DNA of 64,000 nucleotides from Durusdinium trenchii. Its lineage: Eukaryota > Sar > Dinophyceae > Suessiales > Symbiodiniaceae. The notes under the pieces are model-generated. The model did no database searches. It was not told the DNA's origin and was given only the letters and a program-made list of their open reading frames with translations. The stretch is from contig CAXAMN010018668.1 of the NCBI GenBank assembly GCA_963970005.1, positions 120,464 to 184,463 on the forward strand, given 5' to 3'. A program made the translations under genes and the position numbers. Positions within the stretch are counted from its first letter, which is position 1; every line of letters begins with the position of its first letter. Below, piece after piece: positions 35,711 through 47,793 of this stretch.

Positions 35711-38700
35711 TTTTCCTACTCAAGTTGGCTACGCGAAATCATAGAGCAACAGCGCACATCGAGTGGCGGCTTCAGCCACCCTGTGCGCCTCGTTGTACCA
35801 GAAGCGGAAGACGTGCTTGGATCCCATCACCTGTAACTTCGTTTGCGAAAGAAAGATGTTCGAGCTTCTGTAATGAGAGATGTTTACAGTGCTTCTTGTA
35901 ATCTTGTACTTATTATCTTGGGCTCATGCTTCAATTGGGTGATGGTTGACGTTAACAGCATTTCCCAGGCAGACTGAAAAGAGCAAATTTTAAATTGATC
36001 ATTACACCTGCAATATTACATGGATCATTACCCATCACGCACGCGACTGTCCAACATTGAAATATGTGTTCAAGAACTTCTACTGGCTTTTGGACACACC
36101 GCCCACTCTCTCTCTCTCTCTCTCGGTGGAACACACAGCAGGCTCAAGATCTCACGAACAAGAAAAAGCCCTCGGAGATTGGAATCCAAGGCTTCCAGCA
36201 TTCGGTAGCAAAAGAAGTGTTCTTGTTCGGTAGCAAAAAAATAGCGGTCAACTTAGTAGTTAATAGTTAATACGTAATTTCGTATTAGTATTCTCGTTTC
36301 TAGTCCAAGACATCGACCGTGCGGACGCAAATGAACTGCGAAACCTCCTGTTGTGAAGAGACATCAGCGGCCACCAGCTTTGGTCCCTCACCCCCGTAGC
36401 TGTTTTGCCTCAGAGTCAGTGTGCACCGGTTGTCTTGTGCATATGTCATTGGACCAAAAGATTGCCCCCGCCAGGAAGCAATCCAAATCGCCCTTGATGC
36501 ATTTGTAGCATATCTCCTTCATGTAAAGTTGCGACAAGTATTGCAAGCATCTGCCGGAAGCGATCAGTCGATAATGCAACTAACTGTATAGATGGCACAA
36601 CTCCAAAAGTAATCTGATCTGATCAAATCTTATCACATATGCATATTATATACAGTACAAGGGCAAAAACAACAAGAACGGGCTTGCTTAAAGCCTTTAA
36701 CAGGTGTGTACCTATCACTCAAATGCTATCTCTTAGAGCACAATTTGTACCAGTAGCATGGTACAGTAGCCACTATACTAAGGCGGCAGGTATTGCTTCG
36801 GTATCTGAGTTTCAAACAGGCAATTGAATGCCAAGCGGATCTCAGCACTGCGATTGCCCAGGACAAAATCCTGGAAGCCAACAATGTCAGTGTCGGTGTT
36901 TGTTCCGGTGATGCAGTAAAAGGAATCTCAGAGTATTTCTCTGCAATTAAGCTTTTGGATCTTTTGGGTGGCTGGGACGTCAGGGTATAAAGGAAATCAG
37001 AGAAAGACTGTATGAATATAACTATATAATCGAAAATATAAAACACATCCAAGGAAATCCCCAAGAGCATTAATGAATATGAGCTGGGCACGTCCTTTGG
37101 AACCTGCTCCGAACAATATTGCCATTACTGTACTACAGCTGAACACCAAACCTTTCTGAGCTGTTGGGGAATGACCACCACTCAACGCGCTAACATGCGA
37201 ACAATCCAAACAATAAATAACAATCAATTGCAGGTATTAAGCATGGATTTGGAGGATGTGCACAGCCGGAAGGCTCCTCCAAAGAGCCTTCTGACAAGGA
37301 GATCTGGTAACGCAGGGTGGGTCGCAGCACTGCAGAGGCCCTGGGAGGCTGTTGGCATGGTCTGAGGTCTGATATGATCTCACCTTGAGCCGGTCCCTCA
37401 GATATTGGGTCATGGCCATGGCCTATATTTGTTATATAGTTAAAATTAATGCATGCACATTGTGCGTGACCCGGCATATTTGAGACAGGACAGGTAACAC
37501 TTACCGAAATGATGTTGGGCTTCCATCATAAAAGGAATTTAGAAAGGATCGTAACTAGTGAATTCACCCAATCACACTCATGAGCCGCTTTCAGTGTCAC
37601 TGCGTTTGTCTCAACTGGCACTAGTTGCCAAACGGAGTGGACTACAAAAGATCTTCTATCATCTTCCATGACAGCACATGGACATGTTGTATGATCGGCA
37701 TATTCAATGTATTCAGCAACAGCACCACCAATGTGGCCTACTTTGCATTCTTCAAACGACATACATAGGCCCTTGTGTCATGTCTGCATGCACATGTCAA
37801 TGTGTTTTGGTTCGGGTGTGTGTTGTTATGTTGCAACTGGAAGCACGGGGACAAACTATTGCATCACGTTTCGCATAAATGATATCTTTATGTTCTGTTC
37901 TTGGCTCACCAAACTCATTCGATCCAAGGGCCTAGATCCTTTGTTGCCTCATGCATGACTCAACCCCAAGCTCTCAAAAGACTTGAACTTTGGGGAGCCG
38001 CTTTCTGCTCGGACTGATAAAAACAACCAAAAGAGCTTTTCGTGGTGCACAGTGTCTGTGTAATCCTCATCCCATCCTTGAAACTGAGAGATCACCCGAT
38101 CCATCCAAACATTTTTTACAGCACGACCTCAGAACAAATTGGGCCGCTTCTGCGGCCCCGAGCGGGAGGCTGATCTTCACAGCGCGCAACGAAGGCAAGG
38201 GCTGCAAGCGGGAGTTGTTCCTAGCTGGCTATTAGAAGACCATCAGCCCGAGCAAAGAAGAGGACCATCACCTTCTCTTCCATGATGGACGCTTTGTGGG
38301 GTTTTGGAAGAGGGGAAAATGCAAATAATTTATATATATATATATATAAGCGCTAGCAACTCAAGGTCTCACTCACCAGCTGATTCAGGTGGATGACATC
38401 GTCTTGGCCGAAGAAACATGACAATCACTTAGGACCTAGGATTGACCAAGGTCTACTGCCAAGCCTAGACATGCCTCCACAACATGCACAACAAACGGAC
38501 AAATATGACAATAGATCAAAAGAACAAATCAGAGCTGCTGTCTCACAAAAGGCTCTTTGTACCGTTGCCGTGGCACTCTGCTCTTGGCAATTAGGAACAA
38601 CGGAAACAAGATACTGGGCAAGTGCCCCGTATGCTAAGAACTACTCATTGAAGACCTTCTGCCGCTGGCTGACTGGTAGCTATGTCCAAGTACACAGGCC

Positions 38701-38859
38701 AAGCAAGCAACTGCCAGCAAACAGTCTTAGTGCAGTCCTCAGCAAATGGTACTCCCTGGTTGGGATACTTGCCATGAGGTGGGTCTCGTTGAAGAAGTGG
38801 ACTACTCCATCCCAAGTCCACCTGCAGCGGAAGTCTCGGTCAGTAGTTGGGGGAATTCG
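35711..38859. other. Mostly non-coding stretch
   Basis: CT microsatellite at about 36105-36123, TA run at about 38329-38348. Around 36793-36990 both strands are open and both read like protein (plus: QAIECQADLSTAIAQDK; minus: LIAEKYSEIPFTASPEQT), so the coding strand cannot be decided. A minus micro-exon is possible near 37385-37415 (TQYLRDRLK before AAG|GTGAGA). None is firm. Confidence 0.35.
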
Positions 38860-38862
38860 AGT

Positions 38863-38960
38863 AGCGTCCTTGCTACTAGTAGCGAGCCAGGAGCCCCTAG
38901 TAGCGTTCTTGTTCCTAGTAGTAAGGCCAGGAGCCCCTAGTAGCGTCCTTGCTACTAGTC
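38863..38960 (-). repeat. Family A repeat copy
   Basis: TAGCGTCCTTGCTACTAGTA, GCCAGGAGCCCCTAGTAGCG twice. A 205-codon plus frame (38393-39010) runs into this repeat, which creates its C-terminal part. Confidence 0.85.
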
Positions 38961-39940
38961 TCAATTCGAGGCATTCCAGGAATTCTTGCTGTATCTCGCT
39001 ATCTCGCTAGAGTCCAGGTGGGCACATAGATGGTAGATGATGGTAGCAAGGCCGGCAACAGCAATCAATGGTCTAGACAGCCAAGGAAACAATCCACGAG
39101 TTGAAGAAAACAATACTGAGCAGTATGCGAGGCACAGTCTTTACTAGATTTTACATGATTTTACTAGATTCTTGGCCTGGTGAGGGTAGTGGAATTCAGG
39201 GAGGAAACATGTTCTTGGTGTATCAGGGTTAGACTCCAAGGGAACATACTTCAGTGAGCCTTCCCTTTAGTGGACCTTCCCTGTCTTGAACCGAAACAAG
39301 TCCTTTCACACGTATCTATCTGATCTTGATCTGGGCCACCCGTACCGGACTTCTTCTTCAAAGTAGAGGAAAACCTCCATTCCAGGCCTTGCTGGCACCT
39401 GGGCCGACGGAATTTTGGAAACTCTGCGTGCTAGAAGAGTTCCGACTTCTCATACAACACATGGAAATTGGAGGCAGAACATTGGATAACATTGGTACCC
39501 TACGCCAGTAAGCATTTGGACTTTGAAGGCTTGTGACAACTGATGGATCATCCACCTACCCTGAAGTATTTACGCATTCATCATCTTGAAGTTGAATCTA
39601 AAATTGAAATCATTACCCTTTTCAAACACTGTTGCCACCCTACATGAATAATACTTGTATAATGGGCTTGTCCACGTCCTACCCAAGAGTCATCTGCTCC
39701 GACTCTCCTGGCCGACTCCGATGTGCTCCTTTTGCTGTGGCTCGTGCTACCGAGTCACATCCGTCGCTCCGTTGAAGGGCCATGTGGCCAAGAGTCGTGG
39801 GAAACCCTGCAACGGCTCAGTGCTTTTGTGAGGTGGATTGATGATTTGGTTAGGAATTTGTCAATCTGTTGAGTTGAGGTACATACAAATATATGTATAT
39901 ATATAATTCCCCTGTCCATATCAGGCAGGGGGTCCTGTCA
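38961..39940. other. Non-coding stretch
   Basis: No supported gene; TA run at about 39890-39905. Confidence 0.4.
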
Positions 39941-40841
39941 TTGATTTATGGATATGAAATGATGGGGGTGACGACGGTGACGACCACCCCCTGGTATATA
40001 AAATGACTGTCCAACAAAAATTGAATCTCTATAAAATGAGTGGACCGACCCCCTCAAAAAGGTCAGATAAAAGCATATAAAGGCCGTAATATGAGTAGAC
40101 ATAGTGAATGTTTCAATCACAAATCGTGCCTTCATACATCTTCACATGCACTGACAAACCCAGCGCACGTTTCATCTGTCATCGCACTGGTGGTGCCATG
40201 TGCTGCCCATTGTACAGTGCATTCTGGGGTCAAGCTCCCCCTTTTATAGAGGACTCATGGGTCAGGTCGCCCCATTTTCTAGAGCAAAGGCTTCCCACAC
40301 AATAGAGGAATCATGGGGAATCCATAAGAAGTCTATATAGTAATTTTAGAGAGGCATCTCCTTCTATAAAATGCTTAGGTGTGACCCCTTGTGGGCTATG
40401 ATCCTGGCAACATCTGGGAACTGAGCAGACACCTGAGTGGGAAGATAGGGTGGGTGGGTGGTAAAGGTGGCATGGTTCATAGTTGGCTGAGGACTCTCCA
40501 GGAATGTGTGTCCATGCATGTCCCTAGAATCCTCGCACTGGTGGCCATGTGTTGCCCATTTTATAGTACATTCTGAGATTCCCACACAATAGAGGAATCA
40601 TAAGGAATATCTAAAAAATAATCATCATATAAGGAATCTTATGGATTCCTCTATTGTCGCACGTTACCAAGTGCTCTTGCAGTCTTCAAGCCATGAAACC
40701 GGTTGGCCAGCAAATTTGAAAGCAAAACTGAATGCAGTGCTCTGACGCCCCCATTTCCTCTATAAAATCACGACCCAACCCTCTCACCCATGGGGGTCAT
40801 ATTTCATTTTATAGGAGCCTTGACCCCCTCATTTCATAGAG
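39941..40841. repeat. TATAAAA/ACCCCCTC repeat zone
   Basis: Recurring short blocks: (T)CTATAAAAT near 40030, 40367 and 40763, ACCCCCTC near 40050 and 40825, and ACACAATAGAGGAATCAT at about 40299 and 40584. The last, together with 40638-40657 in reverse, forms a hairpin with arms of about 20 bp (40585-40604 and 40638-40657). No gene is supported. Confidence 0.65.
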
Positions 40842-41702
40842 TTGTGTCTGCCAGACCCCTCTATTCTAGAAGTTTAGCATCTTAAAAGAAAGGCAATCAC
40901 AAAATGCAACCAGAAAAGCAAAAGCACTCACAAAAGCAAAAAACGATCAAACAAATAAGCAACCCCAAAATGCAACCAGAAAAACAAAAGCAATCGTAAA
41001 AGAGAAAAAAGAAAAGCAAACAAAATTGCAAGCAAAAATGGAACAACTCAGCCGGGCTTTCTGGCGCACTTTTTGGAAGGGTCCACGTTCTGGCGCGCTT
41101 TCTGGCGCACTTTTGAGGGAGGGTCCACTTTCTGGCGCACTTTTGGGGGAGGGTCCACTTTCTGGTGCACTTTTGGTCGCTTTTTTTTCCAATTTTTTCC
41201 GGCGCCGGGTAAATGATCGCTTTTTTGTCGCTCTGTGTTCGCTTTGTTTTTGCAAAAAAAACAAAGCAAAAAAATAGCCACCCAAAAGTGCGACTTTTTA
41301 CCCGGCCCCGGAAATATGGGAAAAACACGCGACCAAAAGTGCGACTTCTGACCCGGCGCCGGAAAAAAAGCGACCAAAAGTGCGACATTTGACCCGGCAT
41401 CAGAAAAAGGCGACCAAAAGTGCGACACTTGACCCGGCTTGTCCAGTACTAACCCTACCCGGCCCCTCCAAACTACCCTCTGTGTGTTGCTTGTGTTCTT
41501 TTTTGGTTGCTTTTTTATTGTGTGTTTTTCTTTCTTGGTAGCTTTTTGTTTTGCTTGTGCTTTTTTGGTTGCACTTTTGGTTGTTTTTTTTTGCTTTCTT
41601 GGTTGCTCTTTGTTTTGCTGGTGCTTTTTTGGTTTGCGTGTTTTTTTTGCTTTTTTTCAAGTTTCTTGATTTCTAGAATAAAGCCACCTCTGGTGGACAC
41701 AA
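40842..41702. mobile_element. 0.86-kb fold-back (inverted-repeat) element
   Basis: The two ends are inverted copies (left TTGTGTCTGCCAGA ... CTATTCTAGAA; right, reverse complemented, TTGTGTCCACCAGA ... TTATTCTAGAA). Inside them come A-rich blocks with GCAACCAGAAAA(A/G)CAAAAGC on the left and their T-rich complement (TTGCTTGTGCTTTTTTGG) on the right. Further in are tandem GGCGCACTTTTG units on the left and CCAAAAGTGCGAC units next to CCCGGCGCCGGAAA on the right. The centre is near 41270-41280. All sizeable frames here (for example 40897-41400) are shadows of these repeats. No transposase is present; a non-autonomous fold-back element is the likely nature. Confidence 0.65.
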
Positions 41703-42854
41703 TCATAGTATAGAGGAAATGGACAGGAGGATTATATATAAATATATACAAAGAATACACAATGATATGTCATGTCTGCTCACTTGGTGAATTGGAGGCA
41801 CGCACCACAAGAAGCATCGAATACTCACCAAATCAGGCCCCACATACAGTGGCTGCCATCACTGACAACAGCTCTGTGTCTTTTCTGTTGCGCTCACGCA
41901 ATGGCCTTACATTGAATTAGCACCACTACAGCACTACAACTTCAATTCAATGAGGAGAAGGCGGGCTCTAGTTACAGAATGTCCTTGTCTCGGGCTAGTT
42001 TGGGAAGCGACTTCTTTATGAGTCGTGGCCCCGTACTAGCTTGTCAAGCCTCTTGAAGGTCTTCCTCCGGTGGTGGCTCTGGAACTCTCGGTCTCAGCCA
42101 GGGGTGCTCGCGCCAAGGAGCTTCACTCTTGAATTCTCACTCTCTAACAGCTACAATCTAGAACCTTGAAATTCCATGTGACAAGGCTGAGTCCTCCGTT
42201 CCATATTGTTACTCAAAAAAATCAGCTCAACAACAACATGTGAAGAAAACTGGGGTGCAGGCTTGCTGAACGTGGAAGTCAACAAAACGAGACATGGTTG
42301 AAATTCTGGTGGTCTCTCAACACTTGACAGTTCTCAAGCAATAGTGTGGAGACTTTTAGCAGGTGCATTGGGCAAATTCTGCGTAATTTGATGTAATTTG
42401 CTCTACAGCTCCACAACTGTCCGGTATATAGTAAATGTTTGCCAAACAAGTTCTTCACTCGACAATCAAACCAAGATTGGGTTGGCAGACTGGCACACAC
42501 GCATCACAATGTCCCAACCAAAATGTCATCCTTGCTGTGAATCTGACATCCCCTCTCCAGCGTAGTTGTTGGTCGTGAAGAACCTGGCAATCAGACATTG
42601 TTATTGAATTATCTTGCCATGACGTTGAGAAGTGAAATCAATATAATGAAGGAGGACGTGTTCACTGTGTGTGTGGCACATATCAAAGGGTTGGCGGCCA
42701 TGAGCCTTTGGATGTGTTTTGGCATTTGGCCTAGCATCAATACAGGTAGTATTTGATTGATTTTGGCAGTACCGGTGCTATATCGCCCGACCTGCCGCTG
42801 ATTTTTGACAGACTATGCCAGCTACTCAGCTAGTCTACAAAAGAAGTAACTCAC
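41703..42854. other. Non-coding stretch
   Basis: No supported gene. One minus frame at 42279-42500 is unremarkable. Confidence 0.4.
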
Positions 42855-42970
42855 CAACCCAGCACATCTTTCAAGCATCAACAAATACTGACTGAAGCCC
42901 TCTGGCTCACATCGACGGTTGTAGCGCACCCTGAGAGCGTGCGGAATTCGCCACATCGTTGGCCCCTTGC
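42855..42970 (-). CDS. Candidate internal exon, unrecognised
   Basis: 116 bases between CCTTCAG and a strong TTG|GTGAGT donor. Open for 38 codons and ends on a codon boundary. It reads PTMWRIPHALRVRYNRRCEP and then GFSQYLLMLERCAGL, a plausible globular segment. A second frame over the 5' part is also open. It lies about 420 bp downstream of the candidate exon at 43391-43669 and could belong to the same gene, though the phases do not join directly. Confidence 0.38.
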
Positions 42971-43390
42971 CTGAAGGACAAAGCTGGGTCTGAGTCTGAG
43001 TCCATCGACCACAGCTTTCCAACCCGAAACAATTTGTCTGCCTGCAGTTTCATGGAGCAAAAAAACAAAACATGAACAGTGTGTACAGGAAAGTATCGGA
43101 CATGTTTTATTGGGGTTGGTTTGAAGCTGATGTTTGTAGGTTGAATCAACAGCACCATCATATCAAATGCTTGTATATCTCTTCTCTATATACATTGTCA
43201 CATTATCATCGAAAGCGGACTTTAAAAGGACAATTGCATCCATACAATGCGGTTTAAGTACATGCTTTTGCCCTCTAGTGATTCCTGTAACTTCTTAGTC
43301 TTCGAGATCTATGTTGGTATATATAGATCATTATAGATCGATCCAAAGGATGCTGACCAGCAAAAGCTGTAGAATCCCGGCCCGGCGTAC

Positions 43391-43669
43391 CTCGTTGCCA
43401 AAGCGATCGCGCAGAAGTCCCTGGGGCATGGACACCTCGTACTCCTGGCGATGTCGAATCAGGTCGAAGAGGGAACTCGGGTTGAACAAATCTGGATCTC
43501 TGATTTGTTTGGATGACACTATACTCTGAGACCTTATAAGACTGGCGTGAGCCTTCGTGGCACCTTCCTTGCTTGTTTGTTGATGTTGAAGCCAGCTGAA
43601 TGAAATACACCGCGGCAGGCTCACCATATCCGGTGTGAAGCGTTGTCCAGGCGGAAGCCGGAACATGAC
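43391..43669 (-). CDS. Candidate internal exon, unrecognised
   Basis: 279 bases (93 codons) from a CTCACCAG acceptor to a GAG|GTACGC donor, phase 0 at both ends. The first part reads VMFRLPPGQRFTPDM and the last part SSLFDLIRHRQEYEVSMPQG followed by LLRDRFGNE. The middle is serine/glutamine-rich and could be a retained intron, since GTGAGC and a later CAG bracket it, but splicing there would break the frame. No family is recognised. Confidence 0.45.
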
Positions 43670-44304
43670 CTGGTGAGACAGGCTGTGCGTCACATGCAAA
43701 AACCAACACACCTTATTCACTCATGATTTAAATGGACCAGTATCAGCACCAATAGAACTTGTAAAAGTATGTAAAAGTATTGTTCCCAACAAATCGCCAC
43801 TTTGAACCTTCACATCAAGACAGCATCGCAAATTCATCCCGTCACATACCCGCTGCCGCAGCATTTAGAATCTAGCAACCATACCGCTGTCTCTCACTCT
43901 CACTCACTCACTCACTCACTCACTCACTCACTCACTCACTCACTCTCTCTCTCTCTCTCAGGCTACTTGATGCTACTTCTACCTAGAGAAAGAGCTAGGC
44001 ATCATTTCCAGCAAAGAAACAGGATAGACATGCGGGACAAGGAGGTTACAGCGGTTGCGGTCTGCAAAGGCATAGAGCCAACACATGGACGGTCCCAAGC
44101 GACTCCAGCGACTCCAAAGGCATCACAGCAAGGCGAAGAGGTGAGACATGTGCGGCGCTTGCCTTGTTGAGCACCACCTTCGCCTGGTGCACGGGCAAAT
44201 GAACTTCGGCACCATAGGGTCTCATCGGCTTCACCTGGAGGGTCGCAGGCGGCATCGGCCATCGATCGTGATACCGCAACAAAAAAATAGCGATGTTGAA
44301 GACA

Positions 44305-44415
44305 TGACTAGTAACAAGAAACTATACTAGTAGCTATTGCTGCTGGTGGTAATGCACTTGTTACTACAGTAGCAATGCCCTTGTTACTAGTAGCGACGCC
44401 ATGGTTACTAAAAGC
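44305..44415. repeat. Family A repeat copy, diverged
   Basis: CTAGTAACAAGAAACTA, CACTTGTTACTACAGTAGC, CCTTGTTACTAGTAGCGACG. No GGGGCTCCTGG block. Confidence 0.7.
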
Positions 44416-45390
44416 TCAGAAATTGTACCGTCATGCCACTCACTCTGGGAATGACTCAATGAGTTGCAACCTTCGATCAACATTCACACAGCAAGCAAGC
44501 TATCAAGACATACAGTAGCAACATTGCCAACATTGCATCAATGAAGGTCTGCAAGTGGTTTTCTGGACCGCACAGTGCTGAAATGTGCTGAATGTGTTTC
44601 TGGAACTCCAATCCGGCTGGCCTTCAAGCTGCCATGGCCGGCCTGAACTGAAAAAACAACCAGTGGCCGGTGCCGCTGACGGTAACCACCCCAAAAAAAT
44701 TGTCCTGCCACCAGGAACTTTCACTCGTTATAAATTTGATTATAGTTGTAAGCAAATGCCTGGGCTCATCGTTTTACCGTATACTACAAACACGAGGAAC
44801 CAGCCAGCCACAAACACATCAAGCACTGCTTCAGTGTCCTATGAGTCCTATGGAAAAATTGAAACACGAACAACAAAACTATCAAACAAATAGATACACG
44901 TAGTACCTATCATTAGAAATTTTCTTGACCATCGCATCCAATTCAAACATGTCTTCTTGTTGCGTAAATATGCGTAAATAATGCAAGTTGCTTGGGATTT
45001 TGCTTGGGTTATCTTGGGTTGATCACATGCCGGTTCCGAGGGACACCTCTCTTACAATAAATGTCACTGTGTCTCTAGTGAAAACATCACCCAACTTTGT
45101 TTAGGCTGCAGAGGCTGCACACGCCAAAAACATTCATCATGGTTCCCACTCGTGATTTCAGCCAAGGCACAAATACATTCTCACTCATCGTCAAGGTCAC
45201 TTGTGTCCACGGCTCCACGTCTGCAGGGCATTAAGCCGCTGTGAAAGAGTTGGGTGCACTTGCGTAGATGACTCTCTCATCCCCGAACGTGTTTAAAGAT
45301 GGTGCGAAGCATTGAAACCTTCCTTGTTGATACTCGACGAGTCTAGATTTGTCAAGTGGCGCATCGTCAACTGCCTGAGTTAAAGTAAAG

Positions 45391-45468
45391 GCTACTAGGG
45401 GCTCCTGGCCTTACTACTAGGAGCAAGGATGCTACTGGGGGCTCCTGGCATCGCTACTAGGAACAAAA
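45391..45468 (+). repeat. Family A repeat copy
   Basis: GGCTACTAGGGGCTCCTGGC, TTACTACTAGGAGCAAGGA, then a second GGGGGCTCCTGGCATCGC and CTACTAGGAACAAAAGG. Confidence 0.85.
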
Positions 45469-46081
45469 GGTCAACAAAGCGAAACGTGGTGCAATCAGTG
45501 CACTGAGGAAAGAAACCCTCGCCTGTGCGGCCATCGGTCGGATGCATCGAGATAAAGAAAGGAGCCTGGTGGAGGCGGTGACGGTGCTGACAGGTGTGCC
45601 TAACAATGCCTCATCTGCAAATATAGTATAGAATATTTACAATGACTTATACAATATGCTTCAGCATGAAGAAAGTTTCGTAACAGTCTCCCGACTCCAG
45701 ACTCTAGTCAGACAACGTTCCCACTGGAAATCGGGCGAAAAAATTATAGCCCGAACAAAAACTATAATGTGCTATAAATTTAATACTTCGGGGTGGAAAC
45801 TCCTCCGCCGGAATTCCACTGTAAGGTCATGTCTTTGCCAGCTTGTTACCAATTTTGCCCTGTTTGTGTATATGCATACACAGTCGGTATACAATATATG
45901 AACTAAAATGAACTAAGTGCACATGACATGAGAGAATGTGCAACTGGTGTTGGTCTCCCAACCTCAAAATCTTCCAGAATCTCCACCTGCCACCAAGCGC
46001 AAGCAGTCACTATGGGCATGCGTTTGCAGCGGCATCGCTCAAGTCAATTCAGAATTGGATGGGACATGATGACAGCTAATT

Positions 46082-46170
46082 AGGTTGGAGGCCATCGCTA
46101 GTAGGTGGAGGCCATCGCTTCTAGGGTGGAGTCCATCGCTTGTAGGTTGGAGGCCATTACAATTAGGTTG
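46082..46170 (+). repeat. Family B repeat (21-bp unit), 4 copies
   Basis: GGTTGGAGGCCATCGCTAGT and variants with CTTCTAGG, CTTGTAGG and TACAATTAGG. Read as protein, the plus frames give RLEAI-type repeats and the minus frame MASN-type repeats. Confidence 0.85.
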
Positions 46171-46579
46171 GAAGCTACAACTGACCAAGCCGACTGCCCA
46201 ACCTGCAGGTTGTCACCAAACATCCTCCCAAAGGTGTTGCCCACTGCATCCTGCGGCGTGCTTTGGCCTTTCTGGGCAAAAGAAGCAACACAGGCCATTA
46301 AAGGCTTTGGCTGTTACTTGGCAAAAGATCCTCACCCAGTGATCCTCACCATGAATAAACCTATTTATATTATATGTTACATCTATTGTCTATTTACTAT
46401 CATCTATTTGAGGATCCAGACGTGGTCGCCCCGCCTGGACCTGACCGGCCGGGATCTCAATCAAATACCTTCGACCAGGTCGCAGAAGCTCCGTGGGCAT
46501 CAGCCTTAGATCCTCGCAGGACGTCAAGTTGAGTCAGCTGTCGGCTGCTTTTTTTGCCCACTCTTAGCCCCTAGGCACT

Positions 46580-46775
46580 TGTTTTTTAGGGAGGGAGGTG
46601 GTAGCTAGTAGCTAGCAGAAGAGGTAGCTAGTAGCTACAAGTAAGCTACTAATGGATGCAGGATAGCTCACACTTCTTCAAGGAAGTTCCCCAAGCCGCC
46701 CTAAAGGCGGCGGGGGGGAGCTTCCTTGAAGACGCGCTCGCACTGATTTGGTTCCTAGATTTTGAGGGAAACTTA
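46580..46775 (+). repeat. Family C dispersed repeat, full copy with hairpin
   Basis: Contains all blocks in order: GGTAGCTAGTAGCTAG twice, AAGTAAGCTACTAATGGATG, GCAGGATAGCTCACACTTCT, a strong hairpin (46676-46731, stem about 25 bp, loop CTAAA), then GCTCGCACTGATTTGG and GGTTCCTAGATTTTGAGGGA. Probably closest to the complete element. Confidence 0.8.
46676..46731. repeat. GC-rich hairpin in family C copy
   Basis: Left arm CTTCAAGGAAGTTCCCC..GCCGCC, loop CTAAA, right arm GGCGGC..GGGGAGCTTCCTTGAAG. A T-to-C change and an indel are the only breaks in the stem. Confidence 0.85.
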
Positions 46776-46959
46776 ACTCTTAAGAGATCGGTCACACCTA
46801 TGGGTGTCCTCAGCTGGATCCATCGACAAAGAGGGCAATATCATGCCATATCCAAATTGTCTCTGACATGCCACACGCTGCTAGATGTGATTGGCAAAGG
46901 TCTCCATCTTGGACGAAGAACGTGAGAGCCACCGCCCAACAAAATTTAGCTTCTAGCTT

Positions 46960-47390
46960 TAGTGTCTAAAGGGTTGTACATTCTCAAGGCATCTGGCAAA
47001 TATCGAAGACTCCTTCCCATGTGCCAGGATGGACGCTTCCACGATCAAACCTGCCCAAGTCAAGAAATTTGGCCAAGCCTTGTTGTCTATAAGAACGAAT
47101 GTATCACCTCGACAACTGCGACAATAGCAGCAATCTTCAGACGTTGTCGTTTCAGAATTCCCAGCAAACAGGCCAATGAACGGAGCCTGTTGAGTAGTTT
47201 GTGTCATTGTCCAAGTCCGAGTAGTTGCCAGCTGAAGCCAAGGGCCGCATTGGGCAAGAATGTAATGCATTGATTCATTTCTTAAAAAATAAGTTTGCTG
47301 AGTTGGGTCAAGCAAATTCCTGAGTTGAGTCTCATCAAAGAAAACCGGCGCGACAAACAGCCCGACGCATTCATATGGTGTAGAATGTTG
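46960..47390 (-). CDS. Candidate exon, unrecognised, downstream of the three-exon chain
   Basis: A minus tract open for more than 80 codons: YECVGLFVAPVFFDETQLR, then LLDPTQQTYFLRNESMHYIL and ILAQCGPWLQLATTRTWTM, before a CGAG|GTGATA donor near 47087; the frame remains open to 46960. The acceptor is not fixed: an AG after a pyrimidine-rich stretch occurs near 47327, and a TAA lies in frame at about 47420. Between it and the exon at 47490-47696 lies another open tract in a third frame (KELWIRPITMLYEYR). So there may be an extra small exon, or one or two frameshifts. Confidence 0.42.
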
Positions 47391-47489
47391 GATTATTATG
47401 TTGGAGAACCCATGTCGAGTTTACAAACTGCCTGACTTGGATAAAGTGTGCTCCTACACCCATATCCTCCGAAATGCATAGATGCACAA

Positions 47490-47696
47490 TTAGATCATGA
47501 ATCTTTTTTGATCTATATTCATACAACATTGTGATGGGTCGAATCCACAACTCTTTGTGGCTTTGGTCGTGACGCTCAACACCACTGTGTGACCATGTGC
47601 CACGGCCTCCCTTAACCTCTGCCATTGCGCGTCTGAGTCACCCAAACGTTGCTCATAGAAAAATGCCACACTTTCAGGGATTGTGCGCACTTCCTC
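47490..47696 (-). CDS. Exon 3 of an unrecognised minus-strand gene
   Basis: Follows CCTTTGCTTTGCAG, the best 3' splice site in the window, after a 97-base intron (47697-47793). It opens EEVRTIPESVAFFYEQRLG, then AQWQRLREAVAHGHTVVL, and stays open to a TAA at 47490. Phase 0 matches exon 2 exactly. The true end is uncertain: the frame either stops here or splices earlier to the tract at 46960-47390. Confidence 0.5.
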   Translation of the reverse strand, partial: EEVRTIPESVAFFYEQRLGDSDAQWQRLREAVAHGHTVVLSVTTKATKSCGFDPSQCCMNIDQKRFMI

Positions 47697-47793
47697 CTGC
47701 AAAGCAAAGGCCAGCATGGATTCCAGGCACGACCAGTTTCGCTGAGACTGAGTTCTCAAGAGCACCTGCCAGAACTATGACTATGACTATGAC

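Larger units (their letters stand above)
43670..46081. other. Mostly non-coding stretch
   Basis: CTCA microsatellite running into CT at about 43895-43958. A plus tract ending in GAAGAG|GTGAGACAT near 44141 is a very weak exon candidate. The family A copies at 44305 and 45391 are listed separately. Confidence 0.4.

Noticed and set aside
38393-39010. 205-codon plus frame
   Set aside because: Its C-terminal part is family A repeat and the rest has no motif; a minus frame over 38680-38850 reads at least as well.
40897-41713. Frames of 80-167 codons in both strands of the fold-back element
   Set aside because: They translate tandem and inverted repeats and low-complexity A/T runs.
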